Source: Symbiodinium natans (Eukaryota; Sar; Dinophyceae; Suessiales; Symbiodiniaceae). From it: a stretch of DNA of 42,716 nucleotides. Each line of letters begins with the position of its first letter. Position 1 is the first letter of the stretch. The notes under the pieces were generated by a model. The model did no database searches. It was not told the origin of the DNA and saw only the letters and a program-made list of their open reading frames with translations. A program made the position numbers and the translations under genes. The stretch lies in assembly GCA_905221605.1 (NCBI GenBank), contig CAJNDS010001005.1:1-42716 (forward strand). The letters are read 5' to 3'. Shown one piece after another: positions 1-10,099 of this stretch.

Positions 1-2490
1 AACAATTTCATTACCACGACTCATATACGGAACCTAAACGCGGGGACATCGTATCATTAATTCAAGAACTCCTAAAGGAATCTAGAATTCGAGCCAATTC
101 CAAAATTCAATTCAATGAAATGAGATGATACCAATATATATCATCTATAAATATTTGCAGAAGAAAATGTGGTTGCAAATCTTCAATTAAGTATCGTTAA
201 ATATGATCTGAGCGAATGAAGAACTAAAGATATAATCTCCCAAATCTCCTTAAGAAGATAATGACCTGGAAAAATACGGAGCTAAGGATACAACCCCACG
301 CTACCCCCCGGCCCAACCATTATGTTTTTTCCCTAGCTCTGATGGGACGGCCCATTCTCCGAATCACTCCGGCGTGCACAGTGGTCCGATGCTGAGGCAG
401 TTGGAGTCAGAGAGCCCGCACTGAATATACTTGCCTCAGTCTGAAAGGTCTCTTGCCATGTTGGAACGTGGAGGCTCTTGGTGGAAGTTGAAAGCCTTGC
501 CTGGATATGGAGCAGTCCATGTTCAGATTCGGGGCAGGTGCTGTACAAGAACTGTTGGAGAACCTGGCATAAACTATTCTATTCGCGTTGGCTGTGCTGA
601 GTTCTGCCTCATGCCACACCTCGGAGTGCTTGCTGGTGAGGAGAGCGGGGTTCCAATATGAGCCCAGCAGCTATTGGTTGTCCTGGTGTATTTCTCGCTG
701 CAGCTGTCAACATCCTGGTGAACGGCGGAAGGTCTCAGGGGAAAGGTGGGGCATGTCTTGTTCTTTGGAGCTCCCACGCATTCACAGACTTCGTCCCGAT
801 GTTGACACAGAAGGATTGGTGAGGAACAATGAGGAACAAGGCCACAAGGCTTAAGTTCTCATCATGATTTACAACGCGACTAGTGGTGCCCCGGCTCTCT
901 CAGCTCTGCAGCCTAATCAGCTCCTGTGGGCGTGCAGCCAAACAAGTTTTCATCATCCATACGTTTCCTGGAGTCCTCACTAGGGCTGACCCTTGATAGA
1001 ATCCTTGAGAAGATGAATAAACTTCCCGACCCGAGCTCCCACACAGGGCATTCAGACACATCTTCCCACTGGCCACTACGAAGAGTAAACATGAGTACGG
1101 CACTGCAACACTCATCAGTAACCGACCACTACAACCACTAAGCTCAGGGAAGCAAACCTTTCTCGCACCGGACGAACATGCGTGCCTGCTGGCTGCACTG
1201 GAACTTCAAATGCGACGTGTCCTCAGGCCGAGCTAAGCGACTGCAGCAAGGTCACCCTCCTGCCCAATCTTTCCAAGTTTGTCAGGCTCTCCAAGACACT
1301 GTGCAGTCACGCAAAAGACCCAGGGCCGGGCAGCTTTGTCTTCGCTGGTCTCGCGTCCGGTCCTCAAGCAGGTGCTTTTGGGGACGCGTTCGGTGATGGG
1401 CCAGAGGAGGCGGTTCACGGCTTCAGGCTCAAGAACGTCATGTGGGTAGGGGCATGGTTCGAGCGTGTGGATGATCTGGATGCTGCCTTTTTTGGAAAGG
1501 CAAGCCGACATGAGAGACACAACAGCGACCATTCCACCCCATGAGGGAACTCGAGCTAAACCCGCTACCAAACTCTTGTCAGAGACGCCTAGCCCTTTAC
1601 CAGGAAGTGTGACGCAGCTACAGGTTCCCAAACGCCTGCGGATACTCTTTTGCAGATGTCGCTGTTTCGCAAATCTCGGCACATGACAAAAGCAAACGAA
1701 TATCCCGTGGCTTCAACGTTCCTGTGCTGTCGGGCTCGGAAAGCCAAGCTCAACGCGCACAGACGTCATGGTGTAAAGTGCCACAACTTCCTCGGCTCTT
1801 GCCAGCATAAATCTGGAGTTTCCTGTGCATGCGGATCAGTAACCAAGAGATTCGAGACAACAAGCCACTGCAGCGTTGCGTGATGGCCAGGTGCTAGGGA
1901 CTAGAGCCTCCAAAAAGTCTTATTGTCTCGAGTCCCGATGGGAATCAACAAGCGTCTTGTTCACTCAGCAGTCCTCCTGCTAAGCATTCAAAGACCCCTG
2001 TCGATGTCACCGTCATGCAGAGAAGGAGAGAACTCCTCCAAGAAGTCGGCTGAGCCGCTCTCCCTCGAAGGTACTTGAACTAAAGATTTCGACGTTGGAC
2101 ACATGTGGCACGGTACAGGGCGCTCCAGTTGAGCTATTTCACAACCCATGTAGATTCACAATTGCTAAAAGTTCATGATTATGAAAAAACTGGTAGTATA
2201 GTGTAGCACATGTACACATTATTCATTATCGTTTTGCGTTTTCGACTTGTCTGAAAACCGGAGGCAGTGTGGACAGGCTGACAAAGTGCATGAAATCAGC
2301 ATGAAAAGCTCACAGCGCTCTGCTGCGACAATCTGAGTATGGACTCATGGCATATGAATCGCCCGAACCGCAAACGTCCTCCTCGGCATTTCGGCATTTC
2401 TGCCTGCCGTATTCGGCACAAGATTATGACTATAAAAGGACACAGGGCTCACTCAAGCAGTCACCGCCTGATGCATGCCGGCCTCTTCAT
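1..2490. other. No recognisable gene; AT-rich start
   Basis: I see no domain or convincing coding pattern here. The first 300 bases or so are clearly richer in A and T than what follows. Open frames on both strands around 1182-1682 overlap each other and match nothing I recognise. The stretch is best read as intergenic or intronic DNA. Confidence 0.5.
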
Positions 2491-2496
2491 CAGGCT

Positions 2497-2961
2497 TCAG
2501 ATCTCGTTCCAACACGTACCAGGACATGCTGTTGGTCTTAGGCTGCCGTTTCGCAACGGAAGTCGCTGCTTTTGAGGGTCCCTGACAACAGTAGCGAGCA
2601 TCGAAGCGATGCTGGGCCGTACAGGTTTAATGGCCATTAACCATGTCGGCCGGATGTTTCTAAGGCCGACAGCTCTGCCATTTCCAACAAGTGAGGGAAT
2701 TGCAAGCCTCGACATTTTCTCAACAAGGCTCCTGAGCCAACCCTCAGAAAAACATAAGATATCAGATGGAAGGACTTTACCAGAATGATCCGCAATCTTC
2801 CCGCATGCTGTGTGCACTTTGAGAAGCTTTGAATGTTCTCGGAGAGGTCGTGCTGGCTTATCGGAAACCCACGAAATCCAGTGTAGCTGAAATTTCGGCC
2901 GCCAGGGTCTAAAAAGACACGGTGTTCTCATGCAGTTTTCCACAGAAACTGAAACTCCCAC
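2497..2961 (-). other. Unexplained 154-codon open frame
   Basis: This minus-strand frame is open for 154 codons in a region where random frames are mostly under 80. Its middle part has a fairly protein-like mix of hydrophobic and charged residues (for example EGWLRSLVEKMSRL). I recognise no domain. It could be an exon running past its splice sites, a decayed gene or chance. It lies on the same strand as the kinase exons and downstream of them. Confidence 0.15.
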
Positions 2962-3024
2962 AAAATTTCCCTGCCAAGGATTTCAACTGACAGTGTCACT
3001 GTTTTCTGTTCTCCTCTGAAACGC

Positions 3025-3025
<1 letters not shown>

Positions 3026-3063
<38 letters not shown>

Positions 3064-3094
3064 AGCTGCTGCAGCTGCTGCAGCTGCAGCTGCA

Positions 3095-3183
<89 letters not shown>

Positions 3184-3211
3184 AGCTGCTGCTGCAGCTG
3201 CAGCAGCTGCT
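3026..3211. repeat. CTG/CAG trinucleotide repeat, about 62 units
   Basis: The plus strand reads GCT/CTG for about 186 bases. CAGCTG interruptions sit near both ends (around 3063-3095 and 3183-3208), and the central run from about 3098 to 3182 is pure. On the minus strand one frame (2983-3417) reads through it as a long polyalanine tract next to an EEEE run. No flanking domain supports that frame as a real exon. A pure CTG run of this length forms hairpins and is expected to vary in length. Confidence 0.95.
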
Positions 3212-3689
3212 CCTACTGTTTCTTCTTCTTCTGAATGCATCCCGTCGAAGCCAGTCCTGAAACTTTTGGTCTTCAGCGCGCCTCCGCTTTTACGACCCCC
3301 ATCTTTCATCTTTCTCTCAAATTTGCACACATCCCTGGACGCATCGAATGCCTGGAACTTGAGGATCACGATCGCAGGACATACTTCACATTTGAAAGGC
3401 ACGCTGTCAGCTCTCAAGGCATTGCTACAATATTCTGCAGCTTAAACAGTTGAAGTTCCATGGTTGCACTTGCCAGATAATGGATGTCCACCTGTTCTGG
3501 AAACAGGCTCTTCTAGACTCGTAGAACAAGCAGAACGGGGTCATGGAAAGAAGAAGTGGGAATGGAACCCGGGGTACCATTGACACATCCAAGTTTTTGT
3601 TAGCCGGGGGAAAGCTAGTTGGGACATCCTTCAGGGGTGCACCGGATCAAAGTCTTGTGTCTTGGCTCGGCCGAGCGGGTTCGAGCCCA

Positions 3690-3911
3690 TCACGCGGGAG
3701 GCGGTCGTCGATGCGACCTTTGCGGGTTTTTGCCGTGACTCCAGGTCAATGAGCGCTGCATGGTGGTCGCTGTGAGCTGGGTTGCATTGGTGCACAAGTG
3801 CGTGTGTAAGGCTTCCAAAAGCTTCTTGTGAACATCACTACTCACTACTGGTTGCAAGCAATCACCCAGCTCTTTCATTCCGCGGGGAGCTCTGAACAAT
3901 CTGGCATCCAC
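3690..3911 (-). other. Possible exon, product unknown
   Basis: The minus-strand frame holds a helical-looking stretch (for example KKLLEALHTHL) between about 3900 and 3770, preceded by AG at a plausible acceptor. No family is recognised. It lies downstream of the kinase exons on the same strand, so a C-terminal kinase exon is conceivable. Composition alone cannot prove it. Confidence 0.15.
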
Positions 3912-4499
3912 GAGGATCTAAGGAACGTATGACACAAGATGAAACAAGCAATCGGCTAGGTGACTAGGGCGGATCACCGTTCTCAAGTTGCTGACGGCGT
4001 TTAGAGTCGAGCTGGGATGTGTGTAATTACCCTTGATTCCAGCCGATGCAAAACCAAACCCTTGTCCCCTCAAGAACTGAATGCAGCAACATTGCTGAGA
4101 TCATGGATCGCCACAGCCTCAGCTACGTGCATTTTGTTGAGATGGGATCGGATCCATCCAAGGTCCCTCCTTGCAAGGCCCCCCCAAGTCTCTCTAATGG
4201 AGCCTCACATGCTATCCTAACTGTCAAACCCCAAACCTCCACAGTGAAATAATTGAAGTGCGTGTGCAAACACACTGTTCGGCTGCTGGTATCATTCATG
4301 CACTGCTGAACGCTTCTAATTCCATGAACGATCTTCACAAAGGTTTTCGACTTGTATGCAACATGAACACAAGCCAGCACAGTGAGCGCATGATCCGTGA
4401 ATAGGTTCCCGAGCTCAGGGAAGCACAATGAGAAAAGAATGAATTGGGGGAACGTACACGTTGGCGACACATGGGCTATGTGTATGTCCTGTGAGATCT

Positions 4500-4612
4500 G
4501 TGCACATACAAAGCCCCAAAAGACCCCCAAGCCCGGCAGCTTCCATATGCTGCGCTCCCTGGGCGTTGCCTTTGGTGGCCTGGCTCGCAAATCCAAGAGT
4601 TTAAGTTTCTTC
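4500..4612 (-). repeat. Dispersed repeat, copy A (inverted to 7.9 kb copy)
   Basis: Read on the minus strand, this segment aligns with plus-strand 7860-7962. Shared blocks, in order, are CTTGGAT, AAGGCAACGC, GGGAGC, GAAGCTGC, GGCTTGGG and a TTTTGGG-rich end. The two copies are in opposite orientation about 3.3 kb apart. Identity is imperfect, so they are old or diverged members of one family. The other copy ends at the acceptor of a kinase exon. Confidence 0.5.
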
Positions 4613-5471
4613 GGCCAGAAAGTCCCGCTTTTTTGGGAACATGCCAGGCTGGGCAAGCGCATGAAAATGCAGCGAGATACACTTCGGTCATTGCCCTAAA
4701 ACAAATACCTCAAATCCAAGCCCCTTGTGGGTGCTCCTGGTAGCATGATCCTCAGCAATCGTGAAAACACTCCCCATTGGATTCATGGTACGTGTAGAGC
4801 CACTGAATCATTACCCTGTCGGCACCTTGTACTTGGCTCCTCAGCGCACGCTGCCTTGGTCGTGCAGTTTTCACGTTCCCCGCTGGCACGTGCATTCGCG
4901 CAGTTCAGCTCTGAAGCCAAGGCACCGATGTGTCCGTCTGGACATGTCCTGCTATGTGCAAGGCCAACATGCACTTGCTGTGGGATGCAAGATTTCTGGC
5001 CGTTGTCAACAGCTGATGCACTGCTGCACTTGAGTCTTCTGGAGAATAGTCCCCGGATGTGATCTCTCAAATGATATCCTCCCTAAGTGAATAAACTCTG
5101 ACCCGAGGCTCTGCAGAGCAGTCCTGCACAAGACACGAACTCCTCGACGAACCTGCAAAGAGAACCATGCTCCTGGCTCGCTGACTGGACTGCGTGGAAT
5201 CGTCGAACGCTTCACACGTGCACAGAACATACCAGCAAGACACGCCCGTGTTGCGTTTAGGGATATGGGTCCTCTGGGCAACCGTTTCAACAAAGAGGGG
5301 GGCAACCGGGAGGAGTGTCAGCTGGCCTAGACCTTCAAATGCCCACCATGCTCCAACTAATTCTTTCGGCCCAATAATTGGGGCCCCTGCACTCCTCATC
5401 CCTAACTCTGACGATGCAGCCACATGCCGCGCATTATCGGTTGTGGGGACTTGGCAAGCCTCCAAGCACAT

Positions 5472-5508
5472 CCAGGGATGCATCAGTGCCTCCTCTGCTG
5501 TGATCCGC
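5472..5508 (-). CDS. Protein kinase exon, subdomain XI
   Basis: This short exon encodes RITAEEALMHPW, the signature of kinase subdomain XI (R-I-T-A-x-E-A-L-x-H-P-W). It marks the end of the C-lobe in CaMK/CDPK-like serine/threonine kinases. The invariant Arg that pairs with the APE Glu is present. An AG at 5510-5509 is a suitable acceptor. The 3' end is uncertain because the frame stays open well past the Trp. It follows the subdomain VIII and IX exons on the same strand. No EF-hand exon was found downstream, so a calcium-dependent kinase is not shown. Confidence 0.75.
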
Positions 5509-5584
5509 CTCACACGCTTCAATGCTCAACGACCATTTCTGGAATATGGTCTGGGAGGATTGAGATGGGTGCATGTATTGTATT

Positions 5585-5628
5585 TGTATATGGATGTATA
5601 CATGTATATATACATATACACATATGCA
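5585..5628. repeat. AT-rich palindromic TATA/CATG tract
   Basis: This tract alternates purine and pyrimidine (GTATACATGTATATATACAT and similar), is highly self-complementary and can form cruciforms. It lies in the intron just upstream of the kinase subdomain XI exon. No function is implied. Confidence 0.7.
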
Positions 5629-5749
5629 CACGTCCCGATGATCCACACCTCGGTTTCAGGCTTCTCTTTCCCGTTTTGACTGTAAAAACTAGCGCTCGTG
5701 TATGCATGCCAAAGCCCAATCTAAACAGAATTTGGCCAGAAGGCTGCTT

Positions 5750-5800
5750 TTGCTACACTCTTCTGGCCTCCGGGATCCCCAAATTTCCCGCAAAACGTCG
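5750..5800 (-). CDS. Candidate kinase subdomain X exon
   Basis: Minus-strand bases here read PEECSKSSLLAKFCLDW after an AG. This loosely fits the subdomain X helix (S-x-x-A-K-x-L-L-x-x-L). It lies between the subdomain IX exon at 7.8 kb and the XI exon at 5.5 kb, which is where this part of the fold must be encoded. The match is weak, with no invariant residue to anchor it, and another exon may fill the role. Confidence 0.25.
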
Positions 5801-7796
5801 CATTCAAGATTCCAGCCATCCGACAATCCCAGAATCAAGCATACACGTTGGATTCGCCTGAGCAGCCGCTTGAATAATGAAGGACAGCTACTGGAGCAAC
5901 TTTGCGTACAGACAGTGGAAATTGGTATTTCTTTCAATTGCGGAACGTCTGCTGCGCACGACCGGCGGGGAGGTTGGGGCACCATCTACGGCGGTTCGTC
6001 TTTCGCGGTGAGATTCCGTGGTCTCAAAAGTCGGTCAAAGAATTATCAAAAGAACTCTACACTCTTCAAAAAAATAGCCAAATGCATTCTGCATAGCAAA
6101 ATCGTAAAATGGCCTGAGCAAGTCCCGGTCGAGGAGGTCCTCCAGCAAGCAGACGCAGGCCTCTGCATCTGGAGGTAAGAAGACCACAGGGCCACACCGC
6201 CAATCGTCATTTGCTTGCCATCCTAGCGGTCTCCCGCCTGGCCATCCGCAGGTTCTTCCGAGAGATTCTTAACAAGATTTGATTTTGGTGGACACCCCCG
6301 AAGCTTCAGTTCTGAGTTGGAGCCCAGCCCAATGCCTGGCTCGTGTTGGCCAGAACACCAGCAGGCCGAGTCGGTATCTGCCGCCTAGTTGGAGGCTGTG
6401 AAATGCGGAAACGCTCAGAAAGTGGTTTTTGGACTTGCAAGGATCCTTCGCCGTCGTTCTGCAAAACCAAGCATGGCTTTCGTCGGGGCTGCGGTCTGAA
6501 CTCCACAGCCCACCTCCAACAGCAAGCAGATGCTGTCCTCAGACCTCCAGCCCTACTCGCCTTCCATCTCCGGCAAAGCATTCTCAACCCGCCTACTAAA
6601 GCCACAAAACAAACTCGTAAATGCTTTAAGTTTTAGATTCTAGTTTTTATATGCCACATAACTTAAACCATCTTCCCTTGCTGTGTTGTCCGTGTCAGGG
6701 TTCATATTTGTGTTGGATGCCAAGATCAAAATAAGGTCAAGAGAGACGAAACAAGAAGCAATGGAAGTTGAACAGTCCTGACAAAGTTAAAGGGTACCGG
6801 CAAAAGTTTGAAAAAGAGAACAAGGACGAAACAATGAAAAGAGAAAGGCAGTATAGGCAAAAGCGAAGAAGGACAGGCAAAGATACGAGAATGCACATGT
6901 ACCAGTATCATTCGAGTTATGCGATTATGACATTCAACAGTAGAAGAAAACACAACACGAGAAGTCCAAAAACCACCGAGACTTCTTGCAGAAAAGTCTG
7001 AACAGTGAAAAACTGGAACGACCAGATACAAGGGAAATGTATCTTGGTATGGAATATTTCTGCTGCTTGAACTGCAAGAGGAAAGAAAGATCATGACTGG
7101 TATCAGCATGGGTCCAGAGAAGAACATATCACAGCAAGGTAAGATGGCTTGAGTCATGCGGTATATAAAACCTCGAGCTTAAAGCATTTCTGAGTTTGTT
7201 TGTGGCAATGCTTTGGTAAAGGCGAGCAGGGCTGGAGTCCGCCTGGAGGTCTGAGGACAGCAGCTGACCATATAATACCCCCCCAATCCAAAGTTGCCCT
7301 TCTGTGGGCGCCTCAGCGTTGCCTCACAAGTCTCGGACAGGGTGTCCTGGCGGTGCTCTATGCTATTCCTGTTTTCTGCTATCCCTTCTCATATCACTGT
7401 TGCTACATACTGGGTCGACATGGGTCGACGGTGCATGATGGTGCCTGTTCCGCGCCATCAACCACGTCCATGCTACTAACATGGCCAGCACACCCCTTTC
7501 AGCAGAACACGCGCTGGCTGAGCTGCGTAGGGAGTACTGGAAGTGCACTACCACACGGGTTTGGTCACCTACACAGCCATGAAGACACCATCACATGCAC
7601 GCCCGTGCAGAAATTCGGTCTCGCGGTAGCTTGAGCTAGGATTCTCACTGAAGTATCGCACGTACTGCGCCCAAACACCAGCTCGCAGGGTATGTTGAGT
7701 CTTGACCAATGCAAACATGGCCAAACCTCAGAACTGACTCCAGGATAATCTTCGTATTCCAGAGATGGTGCAACGGCACATTTAGGTCAGCACTGC

Positions 7797-7859
7797 CTCC
7801 AGAAATGGATGAAAGCCGGTGACCAAGAGATACAGAAGCACACCGAGCGAAAAAATATC
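7797..7859 (-). CDS. Protein kinase exon, subdomain IX
   Basis: The 63-nt exon encodes 21 residues, DIFSLGVLLYLLVTGFHPF plus LE. This is kinase subdomain IX: the invariant Asp (usually D-x-W-S-x-G, here D-I-F-S-L-G) followed by the hydrophobic alphaF helix and the G-x-x-P-F turn. AG at 7861-7860 gives the acceptor. The 3' end is followed by GCAGTG, which would be a GC donor of the kind known in dinoflagellates; one more in-frame triplet before another donor is possible. About 10-12 residues expected between APE and this exon are not found and may lie in a separate microexon. Confidence 0.85.
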
Positions 7860-7962
7860 CTTGGATCTGCCAAGTGGATCAAGGCAACGCGTCGGGAGCC
7901 TTTGCCCGAAGCTGCTAGGCTTGGGAGGGCTTGGGGTGTTTTGGGTATTTTGGGTAGCGAGT
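7860..7962 (+). repeat. Dispersed repeat, copy B, abutting a kinase exon
   Basis: This copy matches copy A at 4500-4612 in inverted orientation. On the minus strand it forms the last 100 bases or so of the intron before the subdomain IX exon, so its end coincides with the splice acceptor. That placement resembles introner-type repeats, but two copies are too few to claim it. Confidence 0.5.
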
Positions 7963-8627
7963 CCGAGTTGTTATATTGTCCTTGGCCGTGGCCTGGGGCT
8001 GTTAGCAAAAGACGCACGACAGAACACTGTAGAATGCGCAGCTGCTGCACTGAAGGGGCAAAGATATCCAGTAACAAGGTCATTTATTGATGTCGAGACA
8101 GTAACCTGCCAGACGTTGTCCAAACAACCACATGCTTAGTTCAAGCGCAAATTGCGAGCCCCTCTACACAATGTGCAGAGGCGATCGTCCGTGAAAGGCG
8201 GCCAAGAAGCAGAGGCACTCGAGCCCTTTTGGAAGGCATGAACCTTGGAACGGACACTGAGCTCATGTTTATTTTGTGATGTGCGTTTCACGTTGCAGTG
8301 ACGCTGGACCCTTCAACAACGCGAGACCTGAAATCTCCACCCCAGGCCATCCTAGGGAGAGTCATCGAGAGGGGATGGTCACAAAATGTAACGTGGGTTT
8401 TTGTGGGTTTCAGAATCTCGCTCCCTGTTGGGCATCTTTCGGCTTGCCGTCGATGTTTCGAATGCTGTAAATAGCAGTCTATATGTTCGCGAGAGATGCT
8501 CTGACATGTAGCATTTCCCCACGTGCAAAATCGCCACTCCCACGGTGTTTTCGAAGCTTCAACATTTCTCATTGCTAATGTAATGGGCCCTAAGTGACTG
8601 CGCATCAAGCAGGGGGGGTTTAATCTC

Positions 8628-8692
8628 CACCCACCACCACCCCCACTCCCCACCACCACCCCCACTCCCACCCCCCACCACCCACCGGCACC
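8628..8692. repeat. C-rich minisatellite (CCACCACCCCCACTCC)
   Basis: Short C-rich units with ACC and ACTCC endings are repeated head to tail. The minus strand is correspondingly G-rich and could form G-quadruplexes. It lies in the intron between the subdomain VIII and IX kinase exons. Confidence 0.8.
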
Positions 8693-9030
8693 TCACTTGC
8701 AACAGTGTTGCATGCTGCTACGAGTCCGTCAAATATGCAGTTTCACGCGCGTTCGTCCAGATCTTCATGTACAAGTATGAGTGTGGGAAATCCAGGAATC
8801 TTGGGATAATCGGTGGCGCTCTCTGCGAGATTCTCAAAGGGGTGGGCAGAGATATTCGGGGACCCCAAAAAACTTTAAAACCAACAACCTCAGACCGAAA
8901 CTGTAAATTACACCGGCGAAGACCCCAGAAAGCTGGGGAGACTCTTTCAGAATAAATAGAAATTTACCCTCGCTGTTGTGGCAATGCGCTTCACATGTCT
9001 TGGCGTTGCCGAATCAGAGGGCTTGTACAA

Positions 9031-9090
9031 GGACGCGACGTGCCCTTATTCAGCCAGAACACTAATAGCTAAAGCTATTCGGGCAAAAAA
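9031..9090 (+). repeat. 60-bp direct repeat, left copy
   Basis: The segment starts GGACGCGA, contains CTAATAGCTAAA and ends in AAAAAA. It recurs at 9656-9722 in the same orientation with about three-quarters of positions shared. It contains the palindrome AATAGCTAAAGCTATT. Confidence 0.65.
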
Positions 9091-9170
9091 TGTAGCGGCG
9101 GCAGCCGCTTCTGCCACAAGAAACGTTACAATCTCGACATGAAAACAAGCGAGAAAGATGAGGGAAGTCA

Positions 9171-9270
9171 GTGGAACTTATAGTAAGCTAGCTGGAAGGA
9201 TATTAGAAGTTAGTAAATACGCGTAACGACCTATAAGTTAACTTTACTCAAGTTCTAATAAGTTCCAGTA
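9171..9270. repeat. Short imperfect inverted repeat (GTGGAACTTAT / ATAAGTTCCAG)
   Basis: Arms of about 12 bases at 9171-9182 and 9259-9270 are inverted copies enclosing an A/T-rich stretch with several TATAAGT words. It lies between the 60-bp direct repeats and may be a small decayed MITE-like element. No target duplication was identified. Confidence 0.35.
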
Positions 9271-9329
9271 ACGGCTTATAAGTCACGATAAAGCCTGATA
9301 ACGTGCTATTTAAAAACGGTCCACCTCAG

Positions 9330-9640
9330 TACATGCCTGCATGCCTGCGTGCCCCTGCGCCCCTTCCACCAGCCGCGGACGATGCACTCCCTACTGCCCC
9401 ACCTACGTGCCACGTCATGCCACATGCACCCCCTCTGCATGCTATGGCTGCTCCCCCTCCACCGGCCACGGACACCGCACTCCCTACTGCACCTACATGC
9501 CACCTGCACCCCCTCCTGCATGCCACGCGCATGCCTGCATGCGTGCATGCGTGCATGCCGCCTCCCCCCCTCCACCGGCCGCGGACGCCGCACTCCACCC
9601 CCTCCTGCATGCCACCTGCATGACTGCATGCCGCTGTGCC
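9330..9640 (+). repeat. GC-rich minisatellite, about 3 units of roughly 100 bp
   Basis: A unit beginning near CTCCACCGGCC and continuing through CGGAC-CGCACTCC and CATGCCACCTGCA recurs at about 9365, 9455 and 9570, with many ATGC words between. Open frames here on both strands come from the repeat composition and should not be annotated as genes. Confidence 0.7.
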
Positions 9641-9655
9641 CTCTGCGCCGGCTGC

Positions 9656-9722
9656 GGACGCGAAAAGCCCTATTTAGCTAGAACCCCTAATAGCTAAATT
9701 TTCAAGCTATCTGGGGAAAAAA
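9656..9722 (+). repeat. 60-bp direct repeat, right copy
   Basis: Partner of the copy at 9031-9090. It contains TTAGCTA and TAGCTAA as inverted words around GAACCCCTA, so it can fold into a hairpin. The two copies bracket about 570 bases that include the GC-rich minisatellite. Confidence 0.65.
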
Positions 9723-10049
9723 TCTTCCTTCGCATACAGCGAACCAGCACAGGAGTTCTCAGCTCTGAGGTTGGCATCCGAATTTCGTCTACTCTCTTCT
9801 CAGGATTGGGTTCTCCTGCGGCGAGATCCGGCCAGGAGACTGACTTAAAATCCAAAAAGCACACACCCAGAGCGCGGACAAAAACACGCACAGAAAAACG
9901 CCAGCTTCAGCAGAACAGCATGTGTGAATCGTGCACCGACCTCATTTAAACAACTCCGGCAATTTCGTGATGGGACAGAACTACAGTGACACCTTGCCCC
10001 TGAACCCCTTGAGCCCCGCACCTTCGAACCCTGAAACCTCAAAGCCCAC

Positions 10050-10088
10050 CTCCGGGGCCATGAAGCCAAGCGTGCCACAAGGCCAATC
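10050..10088 (-). CDS. Protein kinase exon, subdomain VIII (APE)
   Basis: The 39-nt exon encodes DWPCGTLGFMAPE, the P+1 loop and APE motif of a serine/threonine kinase. C-G-T-x-G-x-M-A-P-E is diagnostic, and the Glu that pairs with the subdomain XI Arg is present. AG at 10090-10089 is the acceptor and GTGGGC after the final Glu codon is the donor, so both ends are well placed. The frame continues past the donor, but the residues there stop resembling a kinase. Subdomains IX and XI follow downstream on the same strand. Confidence 0.85.
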
Positions 10089-10099
10089 CTCGGAGTGAG

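Noticed and set aside
1182-1682. Overlapping open frames of 120 (plus) and 149 (minus) codons
   Set aside because: Neither shows a recognised domain, and open frames on both strands at once point to composition.
2983-3417. Polyalanine protein on the minus strand
   Set aside because: The frame exists because of the CTG/CAG repeat. The flanks do not resemble a known protein.
3650-3705. tRNA-like A-box and B-box words (GGCCGAGCGG, GGTTCGAGCCC)
   Set aside because: The two boxes overlap instead of being tens of bases apart, and no cloverleaf or acceptor stem can be drawn.
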